Shown: in pieces, positions 1-8,924 of the stretch
Layout of the letters: every line of letters begins with the position of its first letter
How positions within the stretch are numbered: position 1 is the stretch's first letter
NCBI GenBank assembly: GCA_046341775.1
Contig: JBKDQQ010000052.1
Coordinates: forward strand, 1 to 64,000
Direction of reading: 5' to 3'
Origin: SXXH01 sp041165735
GTDB taxonomy: Bacteria; Planctomycetota; UBA1135; GCA-002686595
Length of the DNA stretch: 64,000 nucleotides
The notes under the pieces: generated by a model
The model's database searches: none
Seen by the model: the letters and a program-made list of their open reading frames with translations, nothing else
Told to the model about the DNA's origin: nothing
Program-made: the position numbers and the translations under genes

Positions 1-1
1 G

Positions 2-181
2 CGCGGCGACGAGACCATCGAGTGCCCCGTCTGCCGTTCGGCCCGAGTCGAACGACGCTTCAGCACCTTCGCCACGGCGAACCCCGCCAAGGCCGCCGGA
101 GCAGGCGGTCCCGCGCCCGAAGGAGCAGGCGGCTGCGGCACATGCGGCGATCCGCGCGGGCCCGGTTCGTGTTCGATGTGA
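2..181 (+). CDS. FmdB-type small zinc-ribbon protein, C-terminal end only
   Basis: The frame is open from the window edge and closes with TGA at 179-181, leaving 59 residues. It has a CPVC knuckle close to the visible start, an arginine-rich stretch followed by FSTFA, and ends with CGTCGDPRGPGSC before the last residues. The CxxC pair plus a GDPRGPGSC-like tail is what I know from FmdB-family putative regulatory zinc-ribbon proteins, whose N-terminal half (usually starting MPxYEY) would lie upstream of this window. Its role is not established for the family in general. It is co-directional with sppA, which starts 139 bases downstream. Confidence 0.75.
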   Translation, partial: RGDETIECPVCRSARVERRFSTFATANPAKAAGAGGPAPEGAGGCGTCGDPRGPGSCSM

Positions 182-230
182 ATCTTCGCCTGCGCGACCC
201 GTATCCCGCCCTTCGACGCCTCGCCGGCGC

Positions 231-320
231 CGAAGTGCAGCCGTCATCGCGAAGGCAACTGGCATCGCGAAGGCATGCGGCTTCGCGCAAGCACCCGTCA
301 TCGCGCGGAAACTTCCCCTC
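231..320. repeat. Five degenerate 18-bp tandem units ending at the sppA start codon
   Basis: Units start at 231, 249, 267, 285 and 303. Units 2 and 3 begin gcgaaggca and units 1, 2 and 4 end with catc. The array fills most of the short gap between the zinc-ribbon gene and sppA and stops exactly at the ATG, so any ribosome-binding site for sppA would be inside it. The fifth unit is strongly diverged. Confidence 0.7.
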
Positions 321-2048
321 ATGAAGAAGACTCTCCTGATCCTGTTCGTCGTGTTCGCCGCGGCCGCGTTGCTCTTCGTGGGCGTCGTGGCGTACATGCT
401 GGGCGCCGAACCCGGCGTGTCCAAGGGCACTGTGCTGACGATCGACCTGTCGCTGCCCGTCACGGAAAAGGGCCAAGCGCCGGGGATCGAGGCGCTGCTC
501 GCCGGATCGATGGCGCACCCGATGCCGGCGCGCGACATCGCCGCCACCATCCGCGCGGCGGGCGAGGACGAGCACATCTCCGCCATCCTGCTGCATGGCG
601 GGGTGTCGGGTTCCTACTCGGCGCTGTCGTGCGTGCGCGATGCGCTGTCCGAGGCGCGGAAGAACGGCAAGCGCGTCGTCGCCGCGCATGGCTCGCTGGA
701 CGAACGCGCGCTGTGGCTCTCGTCGGTGGCCGACGAGGCGTGGCTGGACCCCTTGGGCAGCGTGCTCGTCGACGGGTTCTCGATCGACATCCCCTACATG
801 GGCGAGCTGCTCGCCAAGTACGGCGTCGAGGTGCAGGTCACGCGCGTCGGCAAGTACAAGTCCGCCGTCGAGCCGTTCATGCGTTCGGACATGAGCCCGG
901 AGAACCGCGAACAACTGGCGGCGATCCTCGCCGAGGTCGAGGGGCGCGTGTACGGGGACATCGCCGAGGCGCGCGGCATCGCCTTGGATTCGATCCGCGA
1001 GGCGGCGCGCGTCGATGGCATCGTGACGGCCAAGCAGGCCCTCGAGCGCAAGTGGGTCACCCACGTGGGGCCGTTCGGCACGATGCTCGCGTCGCTCAAG
1101 GAATTGGCCGATGTCGACGAGGAGGACGAGCTGCCCCAGATCGCGCTCGAGTCCTATGCGCGGAAGATGGACCACGCGACCCCGCGCGGCGAAGTGATCG
1201 AGCTGGTGCAGGCCGAGGGCGAGATCGTCGACGGTTCGTCGGGGTCCGGCATCGGCGGAGACGACTTGGCGCGCCGGCTGCGCGCCGCGCGCTTCGACGA
1301 CGACGTGGTCGCCGTCGTCATGCGCGTCGATTCGCCGGGCGGCAGCGCCACGGCGAGCGATGTCATCCGCCAGGAGCTGCTCGCCCTCAAGTCCGCGGGC
1401 AAGACCGTCGTCGTGTCGATGGGCGCGGTGGCGGCCTCCGGCGGGTATTGGATCAGCGCCGACGCCGACGCCATCGTCGCCCAACCCGAGACGATCACGG
1501 GCTCGATCGGCGTGTTCGGCATGCTGCCCAACATCGAGCGCCTGGCGGGCGAGCACGGCCTGCGCGAGGAAACGGTCTCGACCAGCCCGCTCGGCGGTTG
1601 GGATTCGCTGATGCGCCGCAAGACGCCCGAGCAACTGGCCGTGATCCAAGGCCATGTGGACGAGATCTACGAACGCTTCCTCGACCTCGTGGCCGCCGGC
1701 CGCAAGCTCGACCGCGCGCAAGTCGCCGAGATCGCCCAAGGCCGCGTGTGGTCGGGATCCAAGGCCAAGGAACTGGGGCTCGTCGACGAACTCGGCGACC
1801 TCGACCGCGCCATCGAGCTCGCTCGCGAACGCTGCGGCGAGCCCAAGGCCAAGCTGCGCGCCGAGCGACGCCAGCTCGACTTCCTCGAGCAGGTGATCGA
1901 CGACATGCTCGAGCAGCAGCGCGAAGACCTCGCCGGCATCCAAGGCCATCCTGCCCTGCAAGCCGCCCGCGTGGCCGAGCGCGTGCATGCCCTCGTCGGA
2001 CGCACGGGCGTGATGGCGCGCCTGCCGTTCGACCCGCTGCTGCGCTGA
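321..2048 (+). CDS. sppA: Signal peptide peptidase SppA, 67K type (S49 serine protease)
   Basis: A 575-residue protein with an N-terminal membrane anchor (hydrophobic residues about 5-28) and two ClpP/crotonase-like S49 domains in tandem, as in the long SppA form of E. coli. The general-base lysine is in VGKYKSAVEPF near residue 178 in the first domain. The nucleophilic serine is in AVAASGGYW near residue 373 in the second, followed by PETITGSIGVFG. Members sit in the cytoplasmic membrane and cut leftover signal peptides. ATG at 321 is chosen because it directly precedes the hydrophobic anchor. It lies downstream of the zinc-ribbon gene and converges on hutU. Family assignment is secure; the substrate is known only from the family. 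Confidence 0.95.
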   Translation: MKKTLLILFVVFAAAALLFVGVVAYMLGAEPGVSKGTVLTIDLSLPVTEKGQAPGIEALLAGSMAHPMPARDIAATIRAAGEDEHISAILLHGGVSGSYSALSCVRDALSEARKNGKRVVAAHGSLDERALWLSSVADEAWLDPLGSVLVDGFSIDIPYMGELLAKYGVEVQVTRVGKYKSAVEPFMRSDMSPENREQLAAILAEVEGRVYGDIAEARGIALDSIREAARVDGIVTAKQALERKWVTHVGPFGTMLASLKELADVDEEDELPQIALESYARKMDHATPRGEVIELVQAEGEIVDGSSGSGIGGDDLARRLRAARFDDDVVAVVMRVDSPGGSATASDVIRQELLALKSAGKTVVVSMGAVAASGGYWISADADAIVAQPETITGSIGVFGMLPNIERLAGEHGLREETVSTSPLGGWDSLMRRKTPEQLAVIQGHVDEIYERFLDLVAAGRKLDRAQVAEIAQGRVWSGSKAKELGLVDELGDLDRAIELARERCGEPKAKLRAERRQLDFLEQVIDDMLEQQREDLAGIQGHPALQAARVAERVHALVGRTGVMARLPFDPLLR

Positions 2049-2073
2049 GGATGGACGAGGGCGCGCCGCGCGT

Positions 2074-3780
2074 TCAGCGCGTCGCGCCCGGAATGTCGAC
2101 GCCCTTGGCGCGTGCGCACTCGAGCGCTTCGTCGTAGCCCGCGTCCACGTGCCGGATCACGCCCATGCCGGGATCGGCCGTCAGGACGCGCTCGATGGCG
2201 GCCGCGGCTTCGGGGCTGCCGTCGGCCACGGTGACCTGGCCGGCGTGCAGGCTGTAGCCCATGCCGACGCCGCCGCCGTGGTGGAAGCTGACCCACGACG
2301 CGCCCGAGGCGATGTTGACCATCGCGTTGAGGATGGCCCAATCGGCCACCGCGTCGGTGCCGTCCTTCATCGCCTCGGTTTCGCGGTTGGGGCTCGCCAC
2401 CGCACCGCAGTCGAGGTGGTCGCGCCCGATGACGATCGGAGCCTTCACGCGCCCCGTGCGCACCGCCTCGTTGAAGGCGCGGCCCGCCTTGGCGCGGTCG
2501 CCGTAGCCCAGCCAGCAGATGCGCGCGGGCAAGCCTTGGAACGCGATGCGCTTCTGCGCCATGTCGAGCCAGCGCAGCAGCGCCTTGTCGTGCGGGAACA
2601 GCTCGGCCACGATGCGGTCGGTCTCGTGGATGTCGGCCGGATCGCCCGACAACGCCACCCACCTGAACGGCCCCTTGCCCTCGCAGAACAGCGGCCGGAT
2701 GTACTTGGGGACGAAGCCCTCGAAGCCGAAGGCCCCCTCGAAGCCCGCCTGCTTGGCGTGTCCGCGCAGGTTGTTGCCGTAGTCGAAGGTGTCGGCGCCG
2801 CGCTTCTGCAGCTCGAGCATCAACTTGACGTGCTCGATCATCGTGGCGTAGGAGCGCGCCTCGTACTGCTTCGGGTCGTCGCGGCGCAGGAGGGCCGCCT
2901 GCTCGAGCGTCATGCCGCTCGGGACGTAGCCCGTCAACGCGTCGTGCGCGCTGGTCTGGTCGGTCAGGATGTCCGGCGTGATGCCGCGCGCGATCAGGCG
3001 TTGGAGCAGGTCGACGATGTTGCAGGGCACGCCGATGGACTTGGCGACCTTCTTCGCCTTCCACTCCAACGCCAGGTCGATGGCCGCGTCGATGTTCTCG
3101 ACCATGGTGTCGAGGTAGCGCGTGTCGAGCCGCTTCTGGATGCGATCCTTGTCGACGTCGGCGGCGAGGAAGGTGCCCTCGTTCATCGTCGCGGCCAAGG
3201 GCTGCGCGCCGCCCATGCCGCCGAGGCCGCCCGTGACCACGAGCCGCCCCGCCAAGGTGCCGCCGAAGTGCTTCGCGGCCGAGGCGGCGAAGGTCTCGTA
3301 GGTGCCTTGCAGGATCCCCTGCGTGCCGATGTAGATCCACGAGCCGGCCGTCATCTGGCCGTACATCATCTTGTTGGCCGCCTCGAGTTCGCGGAAGTGC
3401 TCCCAGGTGGCCCAGCGCCCGACGAGGTTCGAGTTGGCGATCAGCACGCGCGGCGCCTGGCGCGTCGTCTTGAAGACGCCCACGGGCTTGCCGGACTGCA
3501 CGAGCAGCGACTCGTCTGGCTCGAGGCGCGTCAGCGTGGCGATGATCTGCTGGAAGGCGGGCCAGTCGCGCGCCGCCTTGCCGATGCCGCCGTACACGAC
3601 GAGGTTGGCGGGATCCTCGGCCACCTCCGGGTCGAGGTTGTTCATCAACATGCGCATGGCCGCCTCGGCCGCCCAGCTCTTGCAGCGCCGCTCGACGCCG
3701 CGCGGTGCGCGCTGGGGACCGGTCGGGACTTCGGATGCCTTGAGCGGCGGCAGCTGCGCCGTGGTGGTCGCGATGGCCAT
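2074..3780 (-). CDS. hutU: Urocanate hydratase (urocanase)
   Basis: A 568-residue protein matching urocanase end to end: MNNLDPEVAEDP, LVVYGGIGKAARDW, LLVQSGKPVGVF, IANSNLVGRWATWEHF, MYGQMTAGSWIYIG and the C-terminal SFHHGGGVGMGYSLHAG. It converts urocanate to imidazolonepropionate, the second step of histidine breakdown, in the cytoplasm with tightly bound NAD. The frame extends upstream to 3846, but that part is low-complexity and overlaps a tandem repeat. I take MAIATT at 3780, with a purine-rich GGAGA about 15 bases upstream. hutH lies in the same orientation 1.8 kb upstream with murJ between, so these are probably separate transcripts. No hutI or hutG is in the window. Confidence 0.95.
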   Translation of the reverse strand: MAIATTTAQLPPLKASEVPTGPQRAPRGVERRCKSWAAEAAMRMLMNNLDPEVAEDPANLVVYGGIGKAARDWPAFQQIIATLTRLEPDESLLVQSGKPVGVFKTTRQAPRVLIANSNLVGRWATWEHFRELEAANKMMYGQMTAGSWIYIGTQGILQGTYETFAASAAKHFGGTLAGRLVVTGGLGGMGGAQPLAATMNEGTFLAADVDKDRIQKRLDTRYLDTMVENIDAAIDLALEWKAKKVAKSIGVPCNIVDLLQRLIARGITPDILTDQTSAHDALTGYVPSGMTLEQAALLRRDDPKQYEARSYATMIEHVKLMLELQKRGADTFDYGNNLRGHAKQAGFEGAFGFEGFVPKYIRPLFCEGKGPFRWVALSGDPADIHETDRIVAELFPHDKALLRWLDMAQKRIAFQGLPARICWLGYGDRAKAGRAFNEAVRTGRVKAPIVIGRDHLDCGAVASPNRETEAMKDGTDAVADWAILNAMVNIASGASWVSFHHGGGVGMGYSLHAGQVTVADGSPEAAAAIERVLTADPGMGVIRHVDAGYDEALECARAKGVDIPGATR

Positions 3781-3838
3781 GGGTGGATGTCTCCGGATCC
3801 ATTGTGGAAGCGGCGCGGTCGGCGGGGAAGGCCCGCGC

Positions 3839-3943
3839 GGCGCCAAAAGCGCTCGACGCGGCGCGAAAAGCGCTCGGCGCGATGTGAAAAGCGCTCGGCG
3901 CGGTGCGAAAGGCGCGCGGCGCGGCGCGAGAAGCGCACGGCGC
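3839..3943. repeat. Five 21-bp tandem repeats between hutU and murJ
   Basis: Units at 3839-3859, 3860-3880, 3881-3901, 3902-3922 and 3923-3943 share the core gaaaagcgctcggcgc; the fourth and fifth are more diverged. The copies lie in the gap between the divergent start codons of hutU (3780) and murJ (3975). Read as protein they give a 7-residue arginine-rich repeat in several frames, which explains spurious start extensions of both neighbours. Promoter elements for either gene would lie in or next to the array. Confidence 0.85.
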
Positions 3944-3974
3944 GGGGTTGAGCCGAGCGCGACGCTCCAGCACG

Positions 3975-5540
3975 ATGCCCGCCTTGCAAGCGCGGGAGAG
4001 CAGCGGGGCGAAGATCGCCGTGGCGGGCGCCATCTGGGGCGCGAGCCTCGTCCTGTCGCGCGTGGTCGGCCTGGTGCGCGACCTCGTCGTCGGACGGACG
4101 CTCGGGACGAGCGCCGACGGAGACTTGTGGCAGGCGGCCTTCACCATCCCCGACTTCCTCAACTACCTGCTCGCCGGCGGGGCGCTGACGGTCGTCTACC
4201 TGCCCATCGCGGCGCGCCACCTCGCGCTCGGCGACGAAGAAGCCGCGCAACGCTCGTTCCGCCGCGTGTGGAGCCTGCTCTGCGCGCTGCTCGTCGTCGC
4301 CACGGCCATCTTGTGGTGGACGACGCCGCGCATCCTCGGCGTGGTCGCGCCCGGCATGGCGCCGGAGCGTCACGCCGAGCTGGCGACGCTCGTGCGCATC
4401 CTGCTGCCGGCGCAGATCTGCCATGTGCTCGGAGGATTGGCCTCGGCTTGGCTGCAGGCGCGCGACAAGCACGCCGCCGCCGCCACCGCGCCGCTGGTCT
4501 ACACGCTCGGCATCATCGCCGGAGGGCTCGCGGGCGGCGATGTCGCGGGCTTCTGCTGGGGCGCGCTGGCGGGCAGCATCGCGGGGCCGCTTTTCGTGCC
4601 GACGATGGCCGCCATGCGCGACGGCTTGCGGCTGGGCTTCGACTGGACGCCGCGCGACGCCGATGTGCGCGCCTACCTCGCGCGTTCGTTGCCGATCATG
4701 GTGGGCTTCTCGATCGTCGTCTGCGACGAGTGGTTCCAGCGCCGCGAGGGCGCGCTGCTGTTCGTCGGCGCCATCGCCGCGCTGGGCTATGCGCGCACGC
4801 TGCTGCGCGTGCCGATGGGCGCCTTCGGGTTCGTCGCGGGCGTGGCGACCTATCCGACCATCGCGCGCCATGTCGCCTTGGCGGAGCACGCCGAGGCGCG
4901 CGCCCTGGTGCGCAAGGCCGTGCGCTTGATGCTGTTCGTCGGCGTGCTGTCGGCGCTGGTGCTGTGGTGCGCCGCTCCGGCGGCGGTCGAGGTGCTGCTC
5001 GGCACGCGACGCACCAGCCCCGAGCACGCCGCCGCGGTGGTGGCTGCGCTGCGCGTCGGGAGCTTCGGTCTCGCCGCGTGGACCGCGCAGCCGCTGCTCG
5101 CGCGCGGCTTCTACGCGCTGGGCCTGACCTGGCCGCCGGCGCTCGTCGGCACGCTCGCGGCCCTGCTGGCGCTGCCCTTGTACCCGCTGCTGCGCGAATC
5201 GCACGGCATCGAAGGCGTCGCCGCCGCGGGGGCCCTGGCCATCACGGCCTACGCGATCGTGCTGCACCTCCTGCTCGAGCGCGAGTGGCGGCGGCGCGGA
5301 GCCCGGGCGGGCGACGGCTTGCCTGGCTTCCTCGCCAAGCTCGCGCTGGTCGCCGCGGCGGCCGCGTGGCCGTGCTCCGCGCTCGCCGCGCGCATCGACG
5401 AGCTCGGCTGGCACGCGCTGCCGACGCTCTTCGCCGTCGCCGCGGCCACCACCGCGATCACGCTGGCGCTGGCCTTCCTGCTGCGCTTCGACGAGCTCGA
5501 CGCGTTGCGTGCGCGCGTCGCGCGACGACTGGCGCGCTGA
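3975..5540 (+). CDS. murJ: MurJ/MviN-family lipid flippase
   Basis: A 521-residue polytopic membrane protein, the usual MurJ length, with about 14 hydrophobic segments. The N-terminus carries the MurJ signature: SLVLSRVVGLVRDLVVGRTLG, then an IPDFLNYLLAGGALTVVYLP block equivalent to the family's RIPNLLRRLFAEGA. MurJ moves lipid II across the inner membrane for peptidoglycan synthesis, but glycan-cluster paralogues flip other lipid-linked sugars, so the cargo is not certain. ATG at 3975 is chosen because the upstream extension is tandem repeat. The gene sits alone on the plus strand between hutU and hutH and converges on hutH with 10 bases between stops. Confidence 0.85.
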   Translation: MPALQARESSGAKIAVAGAIWGASLVLSRVVGLVRDLVVGRTLGTSADGDLWQAAFTIPDFLNYLLAGGALTVVYLPIAARHLALGDEEAAQRSFRRVWSLLCALLVVATAILWWTTPRILGVVAPGMAPERHAELATLVRILLPAQICHVLGGLASAWLQARDKHAAAATAPLVYTLGIIAGGLAGGDVAGFCWGALAGSIAGPLFVPTMAAMRDGLRLGFDWTPRDADVRAYLARSLPIMVGFSIVVCDEWFQRREGALLFVGAIAALGYARTLLRVPMGAFGFVAGVATYPTIARHVALAEHAEARALVRKAVRLMLFVGVLSALVLWCAAPAAVEVLLGTRRTSPEHAAAVVAALRVGSFGLAAWTAQPLLARGFYALGLTWPPALVGTLAALLALPLYPLLRESHGIEGVAAAGALAITAYAIVLHLLLEREWRRRGARAGDGLPGFLAKLALVAAAAAWPCSALAARIDELGWHALPTLFAVAAATTAITLALAFLLRFDELDALRARVARRLAR

Positions 5541-5550
5541 AGGCCCGGTC

Positions 5551-7086
5551 TCAGGCGCGCAACGCGCCCACCGCGTCCTCGACCGCGGCGCGCAGCTCGC
5601 CCGAGGCGACCATGGAACGAGCCGCCTCGATGTCGTCGTGCAGCCAACGATCGCCGATCAGGGGCTCGACGCGCGTGCGCAGCAAGGCGTGCGCGGCTTC
5701 GGCCCCGTCGCCCGCGCGCAGGTCGCGGTGGAACTCGCGCGCCTGGGCGGCGCACAGCCATTCCATGGCGAGGATCGTCTCCACGTGGCGCGCGATCTGC
5801 AGCGCCTTGCGCGCCGCGATCGGCCCCATCGACACGTGGTCTTCCTGGTTGGCGCTGGTCGGGATCGTGTCGACCGAGGCGGGATGCGCCAACGACTTGT
5901 TCTCGCTCGCCAGCGCCGCCGCCGCGACCTGCACGATCATCATCCCCGAGTTGAGCCCGGGCTGCGGCGTGAGGAACGCCGGCAGGCGCGACAGGTCCGG
6001 GGTGACCAGTTGCTCGATGCGCCGCTCGGAGACGTTGCCCAAGGTCGCCAGCGCGGCCGCCAGGTAGTCGAGCGGGATCGAGAGCGGCTGGCCGTGGAAC
6101 TGGCCGGCCGAGACGACCGTGCCGTCCTCGGGGAACACCAGCGGGTTGTCCGTGACCGAGTTGAGCTCGAGCGCCAGCACGTCGCGCACGTGCGCCAACG
6201 CGGTCTTGGCGGCACCGTGGATCTGCGGCACGCAACGCAACGAGTACGGATCCTGCACGCGATCGCAATCGGCGTGGCTCTTGAGCACCTGGCTGCGCTT
6301 GAGCACGCGCCGGACGTTGTCGGCCGTGTCGTGGTGGCCGCGGTGGCCCTTGAGTTCGGCGATGCGCGCGGCGAAAGGCGCCAGCGACCCGAGCAGCGCC
6401 TCGAGCGAGAGCGCCGCGACCGCGTCGGCGCAGGCGGCGATGTTCTCGGCGCGCAGCACCGCCTCGGCGGCGATGGCCTTGATGATCTCGGTGCCGTTGA
6501 TCAGCGCGAGCCCCTCCTTCGCCCCGAGCACGAGCGGCGCGAGCTTGAGCTTCTTCAACCCCGCCGCGGCGGACATGCGCTCGCCGCCGAGTTCGCACGA
6601 ACCATGGCCCAGGTACGCGGCCGCCATGTGCGCCAACGGCGCGAGGTCGCCCGAGGCGCCCACCGAGCCTTGCGAAGGCACGACGGGCGCGAAGCCCAGG
6701 TTGAACAGCGCCACGAGCCGTTCGACCAGCGCAGGCGACACGCCCGAGCGTCCGCGCACGAGTCCGTTCAGCCGCAAGACCTGCGCCGCGCGCACGATGC
6801 CCGTCGGCAGCGGATCGCCCACGCCGACGCAGTGCGACAGGACGAGGTTCTCCTGCAACTGGGCGAGGTCCTCCTTGGCGATGGCGACGCTCTTCAGCTT
6901 GCCGAAGCCCGTGGTGAGGCCGTAGACGACGTCGCCTTGGGCGACATGGCGCGCGACGATGGCGTGCGCGCGCTTGACCTCGGCCAGCGCGGGCTTGGCG
7001 ACCACGACTCGCACGGGTTCGCCCGCCAGGACGGCCTTCAGGTGCGCGAGGGTCAGGGAGCGTCCATCGAGTGTCAGCGTGCGCAT
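5551..7086 (-). CDS. hutH: Histidine ammonia-lyase
   Basis: A 511-residue protein of normal family length. The Ala-Ser-Gly triad that cyclises to the MIO electrophile is in GSVGASGDLAPLAHM near residue 143. Other family blocks are VYGLTTGFGKLKSV, QENLVLSHCVGVG and the active-site region QEDHVSMGP. It deaminates histidine to urocanate, feeding HutU. A TACATT box 6 bases upstream of the ATG suggests a leaderless transcript. It is not in one transcription unit with hutU because murJ intervenes on the other strand. Confidence 0.96.
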   Translation of the reverse strand: MRTLTLDGRSLTLAHLKAVLAGEPVRVVVAKPALAEVKRAHAIVARHVAQGDVVYGLTTGFGKLKSVAIAKEDLAQLQENLVLSHCVGVGDPLPTGIVRAAQVLRLNGLVRGRSGVSPALVERLVALFNLGFAPVVPSQGSVGASGDLAPLAHMAAAYLGHGSCELGGERMSAAAGLKKLKLAPLVLGAKEGLALINGTEIIKAIAAEAVLRAENIAACADAVAALSLEALLGSLAPFAARIAELKGHRGHHDTADNVRRVLKRSQVLKSHADCDRVQDPYSLRCVPQIHGAAKTALAHVRDVLALELNSVTDNPLVFPEDGTVVSAGQFHGQPLSIPLDYLAAALATLGNVSERRIEQLVTPDLSRLPAFLTPQPGLNSGMMIVQVAAAALASENKSLAHPASVDTIPTSANQEDHVSMGPIAARKALQIARHVETILAMEWLCAAQAREFHRDLRAGDGAEAAHALLRTRVEPLIGDRWLHDDIEAARSMVASGELRAAVEDAVGALRA

Positions 7087-7092
7087 CGCCCC

Positions 7093-7098
7093 AATGTA
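7093..7098 (-). promoter_or_regulatory. -10-like TACATT box for hutH
   Basis: TACATT on the minus strand ends 6 bases before the hutH ATG, so transcription would start at or next to the start codon. No convincing -35 box is visible. Confidence 0.35.
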
Positions 7099-7155
7099 GC
7101 GGGCACGCGACGCGCGATCACCACGCGCGGGCCGTCGCGGTCCCCCGCTCCGTCC

Positions 7156-8829
7156 TCAGCGCGCCCCGGCCCGGCGACGCGTGTCCTCGTCCTGTCCGAC
7201 GATCGCGCCCTCGGGCAACTCGCACGCGATCGCGGCCTCGTCGCGCAGCACCACGCCGCGCTTCTCGACCAGCGCCTCGCCGTTCCAGGTCGCCGTCACG
7301 AGCCATTCGCCGCCGGGCAGTCCTTCGATGTCGAGGTCCTGCCCGGGCGGAAGGAGGAACGGATCGCGCGGCTCGCCGTTGATCGCGATGCGCACCGGCA
7401 AGGCCTGCCAGCGCGTGGGCAACCTCAAGGTCAGCACGCTGGATCCCGCGCGCACCGCCTCGAGCTGCAAGTCGACGCTCGTCTCGCCGCCCTTCAGGAG
7501 TCGCGCGGCGCGCGAGCGGCCGTCGGCGCTGACCGCCGTGAGCAAGCGGCGCGCGGAGAGATCCTCGTACGAGCTGATCGAGTACTCGCCGCGCCCGTTC
7601 GTGCGGATCTCCTGCACCGCGCTGGGCAGGTTGCTGTAGACCTCGGTCTCCAGCTGCATCCAGTTCGACTGGCCGTACGACCTGAGCAGCGAGCCGACGC
7701 GATCGGGCGTCTCGAGGCGCACGACCGCGTCGCGCGCGGGCGCGCCGCGCAGCGTGACCACGCCCGACACCACCGGCGCCGGGACCATGTGCAGCACGAC
7801 CGCCTCCTCCTCGCCGGGCGACAAGGACACTTGCACGCGCTCGGGCTCGGCGCGGGCGCCGGCGTGGAACAGGCGCAGCGCGAGCGGCCCGCTGGGCAGG
7901 TCCTCGACCGTCGCCTGGCCGCCCGGCCACACGCGCACCGGACTGATGCGGTGCCACGGGTAGCGCCGCTGCGCGCCGCTCGCCTCCGCCATCAGGTGGA
8001 CGAGCGCCTCCACCCCGCTGTTGATCGGCTCGTCGACCGCGATGATCAGGCGCGCGCCGCGCTCGAGCACGATGGTCAGCTGCTCGGGCTCGACGACGCC
8101 GCCGACCGGCACGGAGACGATGCTGCGCGCGCTGGCGAGGCCGGGCTTGTCGACGAACAACAGGGCCTCGCCCGCCGCCACCTGCGGCAGCGCGAAGCCG
8201 CCCTGCTCGTCGGTCGTCGCGGATTGGCCGTCGAGCTGCACGCGCGCCTCGGCCACGCCTTGGCCGTCGGGTCCCACGATCCTGCCGGAGACCTTCGCCA
8301 TGCGCGCGAAGGAGACGTTGAGCAGCGCGTCGCGCTCGTTGCGCAGGCGCACTTCGCGCAGGCAACCCGGCGATCCGGGCGCGACCACCTGCACCAGCGC
8401 GAGCCCCGGGTACAAGTCGTTGGCGCCGAAGCGGCCCAGCCCGTCGCTGAACAGCACGCGGCCCTGGTTCAAGCCGCCGACGAAGCGCAGCTCGCAGCGC
8501 GTGCCCGCGCCCGCGGCGTCGACCACCATGCCGGACAAGCGCGCTGTCGCGCCGGTGCGCGCGTCGAGCTCGCCCGATCCGTCGAGCCGCGCGAGCTCGA
8601 GCACGACCTCGAGCGGGAACACCACCGTGGTGTCGAGCGACTCGAAGGCCGGCAACGCGGCGAGCTCCACGGGCGTCGGCGCGGCGACTTCGGTCGGCTC
8701 CACGGCGACGGTCCGGGGCGCGTCCACGGCATCCGCCGCCTGCCGCTCGCGGCGCGGGCCGAAGAGCAGCCAACCGCCGCAGCCCAAGGCGACGAGCAGG
8801 GCGATCCAGGCGTACGAGCGGCGGCGCAT
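7156..8829 (-). CDS. Membrane-anchored protein with carboxypeptidase-regulatory-like domains
   Basis: A 557-residue protein with an uncleaved-looking N-terminal membrane segment (residues about 7-24, after MRRR) and then a mostly beta extracytoplasmic part. Recurrent modules follow the pattern of carboxypeptidase-regulatory-like (transthyretin-fold) domains, for example SGRIVGPDGQGVAEARVQL with DEQGGFALPQVAAGEALL. Such domains are structural or adhesive; no enzyme motif is visible. It may fix on the outer face of the inner membrane. The divergent neighbour starts 95 bases away. ATG at 8829 is chosen because it gives the anchor; the much longer open frame upstream is the antisense of the neighbour. 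Function unknown. Confidence 0.7.
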   Translation of the reverse strand: MRRRSYAWIALLVALGCGGWLLFGPRRERQAADAVDAPRTVAVEPTEVAAPTPVELAALPAFESLDTTVVFPLEVVLELARLDGSGELDARTGATARLSGMVVDAAGAGTRCELRFVGGLNQGRVLFSDGLGRFGANDLYPGLALVQVVAPGSPGCLREVRLRNERDALLNVSFARMAKVSGRIVGPDGQGVAEARVQLDGQSATTDEQGGFALPQVAAGEALLFVDKPGLASARSIVSVPVGGVVEPEQLTIVLERGARLIIAVDEPINSGVEALVHLMAEASGAQRRYPWHRISPVRVWPGGQATVEDLPSGPLALRLFHAGARAEPERVQVSLSPGEEEAVVLHMVPAPVVSGVVTLRGAPARDAVVRLETPDRVGSLLRSYGQSNWMQLETEVYSNLPSAVQEIRTNGRGEYSISSYEDLSARRLLTAVSADGRSRAARLLKGGETSVDLQLEAVRAGSSVLTLRLPTRWQALPVRIAINGEPRDPFLLPPGQDLDIEGLPGGEWLVTATWNGEALVEKRGVVLRDEAAIACELPEGAIVGQDEDTRRRAGAR

Positions 8830-8909
8830 GCGCGGGGTTCGACGGCATGCGAAGAGCGTGCCGGGCGGGCAGCATAGCCAAAGGGTTGGTCTCGGGGCCT
8901 CGCGGCGCC

Positions 8910-8915
8910 TACTCT
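8910..8915 (+). promoter_or_regulatory. -10-like TACTCT box upstream of the FG-GAP lipoprotein gene
   Basis: TACTCT ends 9 bases before the GTG at 8925, the same geometry as other boxes in this window. It supports the GTG as start and a leaderless or nearly leaderless mRNA. Confidence 0.35.
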
Positions 8916-8924
8916 GGGCGCACC

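Noticed and set aside
60..1988. Long minus-strand open frame over sppA
   Set aside because: It is the antisense of a clear SppA gene. In GC-rich DNA most frames stay open; its translation is low-complexity Arg/Ala/His.
3839..3943. Tandem 21-bp repeats as a CRISPR array
   Set aside because: The units are directly adjacent with no spacers and are only 21 bp; no cas genes nearby.
2149..3951. Plus-strand 600-residue frame over hutU
   Set aside because: Antisense shadow of urocanase; translation is His/Arg/Ala-rich and matches nothing.
3781..3974. Upstream start extensions for hutU and murJ
   Set aside because: The added residues come from the tandem repeat and do not belong to either family's N-terminus.
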